Shown: piece by piece, positions 47,705 to 59,909 of the stretch
How the letters are laid out: each line of letters starts with the position of its first letter
Numbering within the stretch: position 1 is the first letter of the stretch
Origin: Eulemur rufifrons
Taxonomy: Eukaryota; Chordata; Mammalia; Primates; Lemuridae
DNA length: 64,000 nucleotides
Assembly (NCBI RefSeq): GCF_041146395.1
Contig: NC_090996.1
Location: forward strand, 31,830,738 to 31,894,737
Direction: 5' to 3'
Position numbers and translations under genes: made by a program
The notes under the pieces: model-generated
What the model saw: only the letters and a program-made list of their open reading frames with translations
The model's database searches: none
Told to the model about the DNA's origin: nothing

Positions 47705-48640
47705 ACACCTTTAGGCCTACAGATACAACACTGAATATGTCTGTTGGAGAAGGAAAATAACAAATAGGTGTTATAATATAAACTAATATTATCATTCATG
47801 TAATAATTGGCAGAACAGATTAATTTGTGCTATGCATCTACTTGGTAGAGGGAGCTTCTCGTTCTGCCTCAAGACAGAGGGCATATTGCAGAGAATTCAA
47901 AAGGTGGCAATGCTTAAGTTGGGTTTTAAAACATGCATAGTCGTTTGGGTGAGCTGATAGACAAGGTAGGTGTTAGAAAAACAGGCAGGGATAGAAGATA
48001 CAGGTCAGATAATAAAGGGCCCTGCATGTTATGCTAACGAGTTTGGACTTTGTTCCTCTCTAAGGAAAGTGAAGCAGTCAGCATTAGAAGGCCACTCTGG
48101 CTGCTGTGTAGAGTACGGACCAACTGAAGCCAAAAGATCCATCGGAAGACTCTTTTAGCCCAAAAGTTGATGAGGGTTTGTATAAACAAAGACATGGCAG
48201 TAGGATATAATGGAAAGGAAGAATATGATAAATATTTTATAAATGGACTGGTTGAATGACTAGGAGATATGTATGAGTGGGGATGGTTTAAAAAAAAAAA
48301 AAGAATCAAAAATGACAAAAGGCCAAGGTCACCTCCTAGATCTCTGTTACAAGTTACTGACTGTATGCTGGCATCAATGACCAACTTCAGGAGCATTGGA
48401 TAAATATGTGGAAAAGATAAGAGGCTTATTCTGGCCACAGTGAGTTCACTGGCTGTGAAAGCTCTAGAAAGAGTTACCCAAGAGGCAAATGGATAGATAG
48501 GTCTTGTATTCGAGGACAGCAAGAGACCATCTGGAATTGATGAGCATAGAGAGCTGAAGCTGTAGACATAGAGCCAGTGACCATGGAAGAGTAGAAAGAT
48601 TCTGATATTGAAACTATTAAAGTCCAAACCAACATGGTAG
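47705..48640 (-). mobile_element. L2 LINE, long fragment
   Basis: Reverse-oriented L2: 'taataaagggccctgcatgt', 'gagtttggactttgttcctc', 'aggccactctggctgctgtg', 'aggccaaggtcacctcctag' and 'gagaccatctggaattgatg'. The 197-codon minus frame at 48034-48627 lies within it and is not a host gene. Confidence 0.75.
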
Positions 48641-48737
48641 AATTCAGTTGCTAATCAAGTCTTAAAACACATTTGATCGAATACATGCACTGAAGATGGG
48701 ACTGTGCCATGTTTACATTTTTCTATATCACTATATA

Positions 48738-50002
48738 GGTCATTAAATATGAAATATCAGATTTCGAATCAAAAGTGTAGTTTATCATATCCAAGAAGCA
48801 GCACAATTAATCAAAGTTGCACCTAAACTATCAACACAGTTCTGCCATCTTAACAGTAGCTTGTTTATACCAGCAGCGAAGAAGCCTGGAGAGCAAGTGG
48901 TGATGAAATCACAAAAGGTGTTTCCCACATCTTGTTGAGAATTGAATATTTTTCCTTGTAAGAAGTGGTCCAAAGCCTGGAAGAAGTGGTAGTCAGTGGG
49001 TGCAAGGTCTGGTGAATATGGTGGATGACAGAGTTTCCAACTCCAGCCTCCGTCGTTTGAGGAGTATTGTTTGGTGCGACATGTGGTCAAGTGTTGTATT
49101 GCAAGAAGATCCGCCTGTCTCTATTGACCAATCTCGGCTGCTTCCTCACAAGCATCCTCATTGTTTTGCCCAGTTGCTTGTGGTAGACATCTACCGTCAT
49201 CAGTTGACCAGGTTCCATGAAGCTATAGTGCATAATATCAGCACTGGACCACCAAACAGACACCATTAATGCTTTTTGATGAATATTCAGTTTTGAACTG
49301 TGTTTTAGCACTTTATCTTTGTCCAACCATTGTGCCAATGCTTGCGATTGTCAAAAAGAATCCATTTTTCATCACAGGTAACAATACAGGGTATAAATGG
49401 TTCACTTTTATGTCGTGACAGCAAAGAACGGCAAGTTTCGAGATGATTTCTCTTCTGACACTCATTTAATTCATGCAGAACCCATCTATCCAGCTTCTCT
49501 ACCTTTCCCATTTGTTTCAAATGGTCCAATATTGTTGGAATAGTAATGTCAAACCTTGTTGCTAATTCACACGTATGTTGAGATTGATTCGCTTCCACTA
49601 CAGCTTTCGGCTCATCATTATCCAGCTTGGTCTCAGGTCGCCCACATGGCTCATTTTCAAGATTAAAATCACCAGAATAGAACTTCTCAAACCGTTGCCG
49701 TACTGTGCTTTCATTAGCCACATCCTTCCCAAACACTTCTTTGATATTTTGAGCTGTCTGTGCTGCATTGGTTCCATGATGGAACTCATGTTCGAAAATA
49801 ACACAAATTTTTGACTTATCCATTTCACAAAAATTTCTCTAAAAAAATTTGAGAGATAATCACAAGCCAAAATATGCATTTGAAAAACTGAGGATGCACC
49901 TTTACAATAAAGATAAAACGAGAAATGTCAAATTGAAACATCAGAGAGATCAACTGTCAAACTCAGTACTTAAGGACATGGGACATTTCTTACTGAATAA
50001 CC
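48738..50002 (-). mobile_element. mariner DNA transposon, near full length
   Basis: Both ends carry related terminal inverted repeats: plus strand from 48738 (GGTCATTAAATATGAAATAT) and minus strand from 50002 (GGTTATTCAGTAAGAAATGT). Each end is flanked by TA (48736-48737 and 50003-50004), the known mariner target. Length is 1265 bp, normal for a mariner. The broken transposase resembles the Hsmar/irritans group. I could not decide whether it is the primate-wide Hsmar2 or another family. Confidence 0.93.
48785..49823 (-). pseudogene. mariner transposase, broken
   Basis: Translation starts at the ATG at 49823 and gives an N-terminal helix-turn-helix part and the WVLHELN motif (WVPHEL in mariners). 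TCDEKW follows, with the first catalytic Asp at 49371-49373. A frameshift near 49345 leads to a second piece (about 49087-49338: AQWLDKDK, VWWSSADIMHYSF, QPRLVNR). Another near 49088 leads to a third (48785-49090: HPPYSPDLAPTDYHFF, with the third Asp at 49007-49009, then GINKLLLRWQNCVDS). Where mariners have HDN with the second catalytic Asp, this copy encodes QYN (Tyr at 49096-49098). It therefore has two frameshifts and a lost catalytic residue and cannot make an active enzyme. Motif assignments come from knowledge of the family. Confidence 0.93.
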
Positions 50003-50004
50003 TA

Positions 50005-52760
50005 AGGGCTTCAAATTTAATGACTAGTTCACATGAATTGAGGTGGTTAATTTCAAGCAATAGAAAACTGTTACCATAACTGCCTGGATCAAATGTTACC
50101 TTTTCAACTTGCTCACCTTCTACCTGTCCAGGCAGTACACAATGGGACATGTTCTCTAAAGCAAACAGCCAGCCCTACCTGGATGCAGGAATTTCTGCTA
50201 CAGACGGTGTTTAAGTCAGGTTTCTCTATCCTGTATTTCAAATGAATGATGATAGAATGACAAAGCATTCTCGTTAAATAAATGTTAGTAGATACTTAGT
50301 GAGTGTTTGAAAGCTATGTGCCAAACTTGAGTCGAACGCAGGGTTTTCTTTGGGTGACATCGTTGTCTAGAATATGGGCTCAGTTGCCATCATCAACCCT
50401 TTAACACCAGTGAGATGGCAGCTGTCTGCATGCTAACAGCTTAGTCTACATGCAACACAACATAGGATGGTAAGGTTTGTATATACTGCCCTATAGGTCT
50501 TGGTAGGCATCCTACAATTCCAAACTCCCACTTAGTGAGCCTATGAGATAACACGGCTTTCTTGGATGCTTAAATAATGCTTCTATAGGAAGCTCAAAGT
50601 TCCAACTCTGAGGAGTCACAGTGTAATCTTACGCAAGTTTTATGCATCCAACTGAAGCATGGGGGAAGCAAGGAAATGGGAGAAGGAAGAAAATGGGAGA
50701 AGGGAGAATGTGAGCTTTGCCAGTGATTCCATCTGCATTCCAGGCAATGCACGTACACTGGTGACCAAGCCTGACACAGGACACGTGGACCTGCTTTTCC
50801 TCCTGGGCTCTTCATTCTCAGATACCCCTCAGAGCATAGGAGGCATCTCCCCTCACCCAGAGTTAGTCTTATTTTCAAAGCTACATCTTTTCCTTGTAGT
50901 TCACATGGCCCCTAAAATCAAGCCAATGCCTCATCTGGTGCCCCAGAAGGAAATCCATTTCAGAGCTGGGATAAAAAACTTGGCTGTGTCGGTCTCCTAA
51001 AGAAATGATAGATCAGGCTTCAACGTGAGACCTTCCGAAGGGATTGTCATAGCAACATTTGACTCTAGCTCTTGGTTGTAACTTCAGAAATTCACCTGCA
51101 GGTGAGAGGCAACCAGTTTAATGCTGTTATGAGGACTTGCTGCTCTTTCTGCAAATCCTGGGGGGGGGGATCCCTTTGTTTATTTTCCCTTCCACTTTTC
51201 TATATTTTACCCCTGCACCTTCTTTCTTCTTGCCTCTCCATTTTCTTTCCTTCCAGGATCTCTTCAACATCCTTTTGACAAAACTTCACCAGTGACCTTC
51301 ACACAGTGGATTCCCACATTCGGGTTGCAATACAGCATCACGTACTCCTCCTGTCTGCAGTTCTTGTTGCTTGTGTATTACAAAAGGACCTGCTCAAGGG
51401 TCAGAAAGAAAAATGCCTCAGACCGCTTCTAATTCTTGGGGCTTCTGGCCCATAATAAAGAGGTAAAGGGAAGAATAAAAGTAGAATAAGCAAGAGAAGC
51501 GAAAATCAGAGCATGTTTAAAAATCCAGGCTGAACATTTTAATGTTTTAAAACACACACAAATAAAATATTTTTATTTTTCTTTGCAAAAGCAAAAAAAA
51601 AAAAAAAGTCATTTAAGAGCTATTTAACAGATGAGAATTTCTGTGGCAAAATAATGTTCCATTAGAATTTTTAATAAAACAGAAGGTATACCAATTTCAG
51701 TTTGAGTGACAACGATGTGTCACTCATAATCTCTATACTTAATTCTGTTTTAAATGTCCCACCACAGATGGCAAAGTCCTAAGCTATAATTGCACATTCT
51801 TTACAAGATCATTTCGGCAGTTGTAAAAAATATTAATTTGTACATACCACGCAGTGTGGCCCAGCAGTGGGGCACAAGTTTAAAGTTGTACAATGAATGT
51901 AGTCTTGCAATTCTGCCAACGTGACTGAGTGACTTGCTATAAGAAGTCCTTATTTGGTGAAAAAGTGAAAAATCTAAACTACAGGCCCTTTGTGACAAAC
52001 AGACCTAGGCCAAACAGCCTTCCAATGTTCCTCACCGTCCCTGCCCCTACTGTGGTATGGGGGGTGTTGGAATTCCACCCCACTGCATGCAATAAAGGCC
52101 TGACTTGAAGAAAGTAGTTCTTTGCAGAGAATAATCACCATACCCCCTTCTACCCAAACCCTTTCTCCCCTGGGCCTGGATACAAATAAACTCTCTTTCT
52201 TTGGTACTTCTTTTTTTTTTCTTCACTCTAAAGGATGCTATGGCCATAAAATGGTCATTGTAGAAACATTAAAAAGAAAGCTGATTCTGGGATTTTCCCA
52301 TTAACCCTTTATTGGCCATGTTCTTCTATGCTGACAAAGGGCAATAGGCTGCATTAGCAAACTTAAGAACTTTAGAGAAAAATAGAAGCCACTTTTGAGT
52401 GGTGTTATCATTTACTGCTCTGCCACATGGCCCATGTAAGTCCCACAAACTAACGATGGACAAGATCTAAGCACTACCCTGAGGGGTTCTAAAGCCATAG
52501 CTGGAAGGGCCCAATGACACTTAAATGATGTTTGAAGTCTCATGCTTTCTCTTAAAAATCCATGTGCAGTTGTTTTCTCTGACCTATATATCTGCTTGCT
52601 TTCATAACACCTTTTCTCCAAGAGCTTTGAGCAAAACTGATGCTCCACAAGACCAGCTCTATTTATTCCATAAATATTAACTCCTGTCTCAACAAAGTTG
52701 TACTTCTAGGAGAAGTATACTTTTAGGAAAGCCAGCTGCTATAATATCACCTTTCCTGAA
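50005..52760. other. no recognised gene; unassigned sequence
   Basis: A run of nine G (about 51162-51170) and an A-run (about 51592-51607) are present. Open frames are short and carry no known domain. No repeat family recognised with confidence. Confidence 0.35.
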
Positions 52761-52787
52761 AAAAAAAAATATATATATATATGCACC

Positions 52788-52855
52788 TATATATGTATAT
52801 ATACATATATGTATGCATGTATACATATGTATGTGTGTATGTATATACATATACA
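52788..52855. repeat. 68-bp alternating purine-pyrimidine tract
   Basis: Every base from 52788 to 52855 alternates between purine and pyrimidine (TA, TG and CA steps). It includes the perfect 20-bp palindrome TATATGTATATATACATATA. Confidence 0.95.
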
Positions 52856-52869
52856 GACATACACACACA

Positions 52870-53100
52870 TCTTATTCAATAATAATAAAATAATTATTAT
52901 AATACTATAAAATAAGCACTATATTAATGTAATCTAAGTTCCTGGTGTTGCTATAACACCTTACCCATATTGACCCATTTAATCCATATTAATTGAATTT
53001 AATTATATTAAATACAGATTAAGTAAACTTTATTATATTAGATTAAATATAATTAATATAAATCATTAAATAATATAAATGATTAAATCAACTACATTTC
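52870..53100. repeat. AT-rich low-complexity region
   Basis: Repeated ATTAAAT/ATATTA words with few G or C. It has no coding potential. Confidence 0.8.
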
Positions 53101-53500
53101 ACTATGTTAAAACCAACACAGTGGGAACACTGATTCCAGATAAGAACTCTTTAGGTTTCTGTACCTCTCTGCCTAGAAATCAATCTGATTAGCTTTTGTT
53201 TTTTTTTCCTTGACTTATTCTGTAGTCGCATGGCTAGATTCTAAGTATAATATTGATGTCCACATTGAACAACATGATATTATTCAAACTAAGATTGCTT
53301 AACCTAGTTCAAAATACCTTAGAAACATAATCCAAAGGGGGAAAAAAAGGTGACCTGTAGCCTCTTTGGGTGCAAGTGACACCCGTTCTTTATCCCTGGT
53401 TTGGCCTTCCCTGTGAGATTCCGCCCACGGAATTGTCAAAAGGACAGAGGAGAGAGGGTGCGTCCAGTCGTCTTCAACCCGGCAACCATCAGCTTGAATC
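53101..53500. other. no recognised feature
   Basis: Nothing I can name in this stretch. Confidence 0.4.
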
Positions 53501-53504
53501 CAGA

Positions 53505-53705
53505 CATAACTAAGTGAATTCCGGCTGTGGGCAGTTTCAAGAAATTTGCCAAGTTATTTAAATCCTCCTGAACATCTGTTTCCTCACCTCTGAAATGGGT
53601 TTAATACCAACTACTTCAGGGGGTGGCTGAGAGGATTATAAAGTTAAATAACATATGTGAAAGCACTATAACTGGCATATAGTAGGCATTTAAAAATGTC
53701 TGAAA
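53505..53705 (+). mobile_element. MIR SINE
   Basis: 'tgccaagttatttaaatcct', 'ctgtttcctcacctctgaaa', 'ggctgagaggattataaagt' and 'ataactggcatatagtaggc' follow MIR order. Confidence 0.85.
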
Positions 53706-53890
53706 AATAAACCAATCATGTTAATTTAAGATGCACTCAAGGATATCATAACCACTTATGGTTTTTATTTTTTTTCATGCTTTTTTGGTGAAGGATTAAC
53801 TAGAAAGTTTAAAGGACACACACAAAATATATATAGTTTCCAAGTCTTTTATAGATGTAACAATGACTCAGACCAAACTTTGGCCCAAAT

Positions 53891-54061
53891 CAGGAGTCAG
53901 CAAACTTTTTTGTGCAAAGGGCCAGAGAGTAAATATTTTCAACGTGGTGGCCCATATGGTCCCTGTCACAGCTACTCAACTCTACCCTTCGAGCACAAAA
54001 GCAACCATAGGCAATATGGAAATAAATATGCAGGGCTGTGTTCCAATACGTTTAATTTAAG
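53891..54061 (-). mobile_element. MER1-type Charlie fragment
   Basis: Starts at the terminal repeat 'caggagtcagcaaacttttt' and continues with 'gggccagagagtaaatattt', 'cagctactcaactctaccct' and 'ggctgtgttccaatacgttt'. It is cut short by the CA repeat. It is the same family as the copy at 39745 but in the opposite orientation. Confidence 0.88.
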
Positions 54062-54071
54062 AATATACACA

Positions 54072-54074
<3 letters not shown>

Positions 54075-54106
<32 letters not shown>
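54075..54106. repeat. (AC)16 microsatellite
   Basis: Uninterrupted AC repeat just beyond the truncated end of the Charlie fragment. Confidence 0.95.
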
Positions 54107-54108
<2 letters not shown>

Positions 54109-54609
54109 ATGAAGGCTCTGGTGTGAATGTACATTAAACACGCAAGTAGAGCAATCACCATTTTTCTTTCTATATAGATTTTAGGAATTCAGCCGTAGGA
54201 ACCCAAGAACTAAGTCCAACTGCTAAACTCAGAAATGAAAATGACAGAAATGGATATAAAAGATAGCCAGTAAAGGGTGGGATCCAAGCCACTGTGTGTT
54301 CTTGACTCTAAAAGCCTCATCTGCACTGTCCAAATAAAGAACGGCACCATTCTGTACAGAAGGCACAGGGAGACTTTCCTCCATCTCCTTATTCAACACA
54401 ACAGCTAAACAACAACAAATGCACTTCACCACTTTTTCTTTTTCCAAATTACCTCCTCTGTCTCACTCTGCAAATGTATATAGTCCTAGACAACCACTTT
54501 GCCTGGGTAAAATCCTGCTCTTACAAGGACAAGAGGATGGAGAGTTATTGTAATGAAAGGTAGTTCCATAAGAACAACATTTGCACATGTGTCCAGGGCT
54601 TTAGGGTTT

Positions 54610-54770
54610 ATAGAACATTGTATATATACTCTATTGACTCTTCATGATAATGAGGCTAGATATGAGAGACTGTGATTATGATGACTATTTTACAAAAGAA
54701 GATACAAACTTACCAGTGTTGGTAAGCGATTCACCTGTGGGTAACAGAGCTTATACATTGACCCCGGGAT
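54610..54770 (-). mobile_element. MIR SINE (diverged)
   Basis: 'attgactcttcatgataatg', 'gatgactattttacaaaaga' and 'taagcgattcacctgtgggt' fit a reverse-oriented MIR. Confidence 0.5.
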
Positions 54771-54774
54771 CTTT

Positions 54775-55115
54775 CTGTTAGAGGTTTTCTTCTCCTTCTG
54801 CCATAAAATACTACCAGCTTTTAATGTGCTGCTATCAGTTAACTTGGCTTAAACGAACACTGCAGGAAGGAGAAAAGGTGAAATATGTTCAGCAAAGTGA
54901 TTAATGCTGTTGCTGAGTAATTAAATGTTTTGAATATGATCTGTAATCCATATGGAAGGTGTAATCAAAGCACAAGAGAGGTGACCTGACCACTCTAGGG
55001 TGAACCGTTGCAAAATACTAACTATACCAGTGATTTTAGGGCTGGATCTTCATTAAGAAGCTGTTTTATTTACACTACATTTTTTTTTCTGATGTTAAAA
55101 TCTATAATTGCCTTT
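54775..55115. other. no recognised feature
   Basis: Nothing I can name in this stretch. Confidence 0.4.
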
Positions 55116-55119
55116 TCTT

Positions 55120-55510
55120 CAAATGTCAGGCAAATGCATGGCTAGACAGCAATTTTGCAATCAGTTCACTGCTAGTATACATTAGATCAGAACATGACTT
55201 TCATATTACAAATAATGCCACATGGAACACTTTCACATGTACACTTTTGTGCATTGGTATGGCTATTTTCCAAAGATAAACCAACTGAAAATTTTTGTGC
55301 TAGAGAGTTAATTCATAAAAGAGGTATTGCTGATAAGATATATCTTTTTTTTTTTAAATAGCTCTTCAAAGTTTATACCCATTTGCATTCCAAGCATAAG
55401 TATGCGAATTTTTGTTACTTCATGGTCCTACCAAAATTGGCTCTTAGCAAACTTGTTAATCTTTGCCAATTCAAGATAAAAAAAAAATGCTATCTCACTG
55501 TTATCTTAAT
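55120..55510 (-). mobile_element. L1M-type LINE 3' fragment
   Basis: 'caaataatgccacatggaac', 'gtgctagagagttaattcat' and 'atagctcttcaaagtttata' then 'cccatttgcattccaagcat' fit a reverse-oriented old L1 3' region. Confidence 0.55.
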
Positions 55511-55514
55511 TTGT

Positions 55515-56475
55515 TTTTCTCAGGACATCAGCCTTTAGATGCAGCAGTGAAAGCTGGTCCTCACTTAGATAAAAGAGTTTGCTTTCATCCCAATGGCTGG
55601 AATGTGACCCAAAGCTGGTGACAATGACAGTAGAGTATGTAATGATGACTCCTTTTAAAGGGTGTAGTAAATTCTCAGAAATAAGATGGAAATTTGACTC
55701 ATATTAAATCAGGTGTAGTGACTGTCACTAGTTTTAGCTTCCCAAAGCGTCACTCCCTCTTTCTGCATTTAATTTTTTCTTAGTGGCCCTCTTTCTCCCC
55801 GGGAGGACGAGCCATTGATGTGGGTCATTCGTGCAGAGTTGACTCCCAGCTCATGCTGGGCATGTGAGCTCATCTCCCAGTGAGGAACTCACGTCCCTCT
55901 GACAGTAAGGGTCATTCAAGTGACTGGCATGTGGTTTACACGGGTGCCCTTCAGAGAATAAGATGAAACTTGAAATGGTCCGTAAGCATCTTCCCATTTT
56001 ACAATGGCGAAGCCAACGCGAACGTGGCAGTAATAAAGCTATGAATAAATGATACCGAGAGCGAGACCTGGTCCTGGGGACAGCGTTTGAGCTTCTGGAT
56101 CCAGTAAACTTAGGGCAACCCCTGGAGTTTTCAGTTCTGAAAGTTAATACTCTTCCTTTTTGCTTGGACCTGCTTGAACCAGGTTTTTGCTATTTATACC
56201 ATCCTCCCTCCCAAAAAATAAACCCTAATGCATCAGTTCAAAAAGCTTCTGACTGCAAATGTTACCTGCCTGACCCTTTAAAGTAGGGGATTCTTGTCAT
56301 TTCTACGTCATCCCAGAGCATCATGCCAGGGCTAAAGGGCATTAATGAGCAAAACTCTTTAATGTAGAACAGTAAATAAATAGCTAGATGGAACAAAGAA
56401 AGAGGCAGAAATGGTGCATGTGTGTAGGCGCACATGCAAGTTAATGAAAAGGGAGGAATATGGAATAAATGTTGG
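55515..56475. other. no recognised feature
   Basis: No repeat, exon or RNA gene that I can support. Confidence 0.4.
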
Positions 56476-56479
56476 GCCA

Positions 56480-56938
56480 ACTGTATATATCCTTTCTTAA
56501 AAAAAGATAATGCATGTTAGATTTTGTACTTCATTTTGAAAAAGTAAATTCCAGGTAGATTTAAAAATCTAAAGATAAAACATAAAAAGTATAAATAGTA
56601 TGAGAAAGTATAGAGGCTATTTTTATAAAAATAGTATAGGGGAGGGATAGCTCCTTAAATCATTCATAAAAGCAATCACACAAAAAAACTTTTAATTCTA
56701 TAAAGATACTATACACTCAAAAGGCAAATGATAGCATGCGTTCAAGTTTAACTGGCTAAAGTGACCTGCTGTAGAATACAAAGAATTTCTACAAATTAAC
56801 AAAAAAGATAAATCAATTGAAAATAGACAAATATTATTCATAAATAATTCATATAAGAGGAAAGATGTTGTATATAACTAGTAGTTATGAAAATGCAAAT
56901 AAAAGCAATATATCACATGCCATAGGTACACTCAGCAC
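56480..56938 (+). mobile_element. L1M-type LINE fragment
   Basis: 'gtagatttaaaaatctaaag', 'aagaatttctacaaattaac' and 'gttatgaaaatgcaaataaa' resemble the end of an old L1 second reading frame, forward orientation. It is fully decayed. Confidence 0.6.
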
Positions 56939-57229
56939 TTTTTTTTTTTTTTTAAGGCCTGTTGAATTTTTTTATTTGGATGTTCTCTAACAGTTGAGGT
57001 TTTTTGCATATGCCTGATGTTCATATATAATTTATAAAAGTAGCTGTCTTATTCAAAAATTTTATTCTCAAATTGGAGTTAACACTCAATACTTTTTAAA
57101 AGATTGCAGATATCCAGTGTTTCCAGGTAGTTTTACAGTGTAGGGAAGAGATCTAACATATTTGGGAAGACTACCAATGTTTTCTTGGGTAAAACCCTGG
57201 TAATATTTGTAGAAATTAAAAATTTGCTA

Positions 57230-57795
57230 ATTAAAAAAACTTTCACTATCTCATTTCTCAGAATTTTATCCAACAGAAATCAGAAGTACCAAAACTAAAG
57301 AAATACATACAAAATATTTATTGTTGCAATGCTTCTTTTAGCAGAATACAAAACAAACAAATCCAGCATAGAAATAACCTCAAGACAAGACCAACCATGG
57401 GAGGGTGGCTGAACATATAATGATGCATCCATAGTGTGGAATACTATGCAGCTATTAAAAAGGAGCGGGCAGATTTTTAAGACTGGCACATGCAGATAAT
57501 AATCGTGCTATGTGAAAAAGGCAAACTACTCAGTAACATGTAGAGTATGAGGCTATCTTTTAAAAAGCACATGCACACACATGTGTGTTTGTATGAGCAA
57601 AAGAGATGACACAGAAAAGCACAAACCAGCCCACCCGTGAGAATTCTGCCCCTCCCAGGTTGAGACTAGAGGACAGAGGGGGTGGGTGGAGAGGGGCCAC
57701 ATACTAATTTTAATTCAGGTAGTTCCGTGTCGTATTAATGGTTCCCAAACCATGTATTACTTTTTTTATTTTAAATGATTAAAATGCTTTAAAAA
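57230..57795 (+). mobile_element. L1M-type LINE 3' fragment
   Basis: 'attgttgcaatgcttctttt', 'gggtggctgaacatataatg', 'ggaatactatgcagctatta' and 'tgtgaaaaaggcaaactact' are the forward old L1 3' region. It is probably the same insertion as 56480-56938, separated by a T-run and unassigned sequence. Confidence 0.8.
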
Positions 57796-57799
57796 AAAA

Positions 57800-58365
57800 A
57801 GGATAAAATTGTCTCTGGAAATTTCAATTAGAAATGTTTTTTTAAAAAAGGAAACAGAAAGGAACGTATTCATGACCCTTTTGCCCAATTTTCATTTGTT
57901 CTCTGCTTCCAGGAAAATGCATCATGTGGAACAACATTCAACATACAAGTCTCTTGGCATTAATCCAGTTGAAGCTTGCCCCACTGAAAGCTAATACAGG
58001 CTGTTTAACAAAGCATAATTAAATGCACCAAACAACTAAAATATCCATATAATTACCACAAAGTTGATATAATCGCATACATCCTTTTGTTGGATGATGT
58101 TATTGTCCCTACATCAGCACAGAGATAGCTTAAACAGAACGGTCCTCCAAGCTCTTTGGTTCACCTAAAATTATCTGATTAATCTGCAGATTGTCACTGA
58201 GGGAAAAAAGAAAACAATCTTCTATTAAAGATCCCTGTAAAAGCAGAATCAAGTTATTCCTATAAGGAGACATAACCATTCCTCACCTTGAACAGTAAAA
58301 AAACCCTGAAATTCCAAACTGCAACCAAATATTCCTGGTTTTTGTTTATTTTTCCTAACTAGGTA
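57800..58365. other. no recognised feature
   Basis: A-rich runs near 57792 and 57842. No repeat family or exon recognised. Confidence 0.4.
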
Positions 58366-58367
58366 AG

Positions 58368-58780
58368 TGTTATGGTTGGATTATTTGTTAAAACGTTGTT
58401 TCATTTGAAAAGAAAAAAAAAAAAAGACCAAATAGAAATAGCCTGAAAGATCATCCTGTGCCTTTATTTGGAGACAGGGCCTTTAAAGAGGTAATTAAGT
58501 TAAAATGAAGCCATATGGGTGGGTCCGAATCCAATCTGACTGGTGTTATCAGAAGAAGAGATCAAGACACAGTCACACACAAAGGGAAGATCACATAAAG
58601 ACACAGGGAAAAGATGGCCACCCCCCCAGCCAAGGAGAGAGGCCTCAGAAGGAACCAACCCTGCTGACACTTTGATCTTAGACTTCCAGCCTCTAGAACC
58701 ATGAGAAGATAAATTTCTATTGTTTAAGCCGTGAAGTCTGTGGGGCTGTCACAGCAGCCCCAGCAAACCAGTGCGACCCA
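58368..58780 (+). mobile_element. MLT1-type MaLR solo LTR
   Basis: Begins 'tgttatggttgg' and ends 'cagccccagcaaaccagtgc'. Between them are 'tttggagacagggcctttaa', 'agaggtaattaagttaaaat', 'ggccacccccccagccaagg' and 'atttctattgtttaagccgt', in MLT1 order. It has no internal coding region and an A-run near 58410. Confidence 0.9.
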
Positions 58781-58784
58781 CAGT

Positions 58785-59685
58785 ACAGAATACTGGGCAG
58801 GTATTGAAGCAGCGAGATTGTAAAGTCTTGGCCTCAGGAATATTCACAACATTTCGTTTGGATATATGGATATATTGCCGGTCTTTCAAGATATAAGAAG
58901 CACTAGATAAAGGAAAATCTTTTAGATAAGACTCATGGGTTAGTCATTTATTAGTGCCATGGCAATTTTCTTTCTCAGGTGTCTTCCATTTCGAATAGTT
59001 TACAATATTTTGAATCTCGACAAAACCTCTGGTGTGCCGAAATTCACATCGAGGGAGACGGAGGGAGGAGGAGGCATAAGATTAAAACTCTTTTGAAAGG
59101 AAGGCATAGTAAGCCCAGTGAATATCGTGCATAAAGCCAATTTGCTGATTTCAAAACTCCAGTTTCAAAAGCACCGAATTTCTAGTGGAATCTTTAGCAA
59201 AGTGCAATCTTTCTTGTCTGGGAAGTGCCGTGAGTGTCATCGGCACAGCCCTCTAATCACCAGTCTCGGGGAGAAAAGCAGCTATCCACAGGGGACAGTG
59301 ACCTCACCCCCCAGGAAGTCCTGGGGACACACGAGAATCAGGTATTGCCAGGGCAAAATGCATTTGTCATTCTGTGTTCTACCCTAGAAATCCACATTCC
59401 CTTTACATTCCATTCCACAGGATGTCTATGATTGCTTTAACAGACAATACGATTTTTCATTCCTTACTCCTAGGTCAAATGAGCGCTCCAAGAGACGCAC
59501 TTTGTTTTTCTCTGCGGTTTGAGCGGCCTCTGCACACACTGCCATGTGGTCGGGGACAGTTTGACAAGCTCGGGAAATGATAACCAGGCGTCAGTTATTT
59601 TCTTACTTCGCAATACCAGTGGTTGACGCCTGATTCTTCTATAGTCTCCTGGCCAGAGGTGTTTGCCGTGATGAACACGTGAGAA
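58785..59685. other. no recognised feature
   Basis: Short open frames without known domains. No repeat family recognised. Confidence 0.4.
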
Positions 59686-59689
59686 TAAT

Positions 59690-59905
59690 AACTAACACAC
59701 TTAGCACCTAGGACATCTCTGGTCTCATGTCAAGCCTTTTCCATGAAATTTCTCCCTTGATTCTTCTAGTAAGTCAATGAGCCTGGTACTATGGCTACCC
59801 TCATTTTACAGATGGAGAGACGGGGGGCTCAGAGGCATTAAGTGTCTTTTCCAAGGTCAAATCGAGAGTAAATAGCGGAGCCAGACTGAGGACACAGGCA
59901 GTCCC
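59690..59905 (-). mobile_element. MIR SINE
   Basis: 'taactaacacacttagcacc', 'accctcattttacagatgga', 'gagacggggggctcagaggc' and 'cttttccaaggtcaaatcga' fit a reverse-oriented MIR. Confidence 0.8.
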
Positions 59906-59909
59906 GCGG

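Noticed and set aside
48034..48627. 197-codon open frame on the minus strand
   Set aside because: The region reads as a reverse-oriented L2 on the plus strand. The frame includes a Phe run from an A-repeat and is not a gene.
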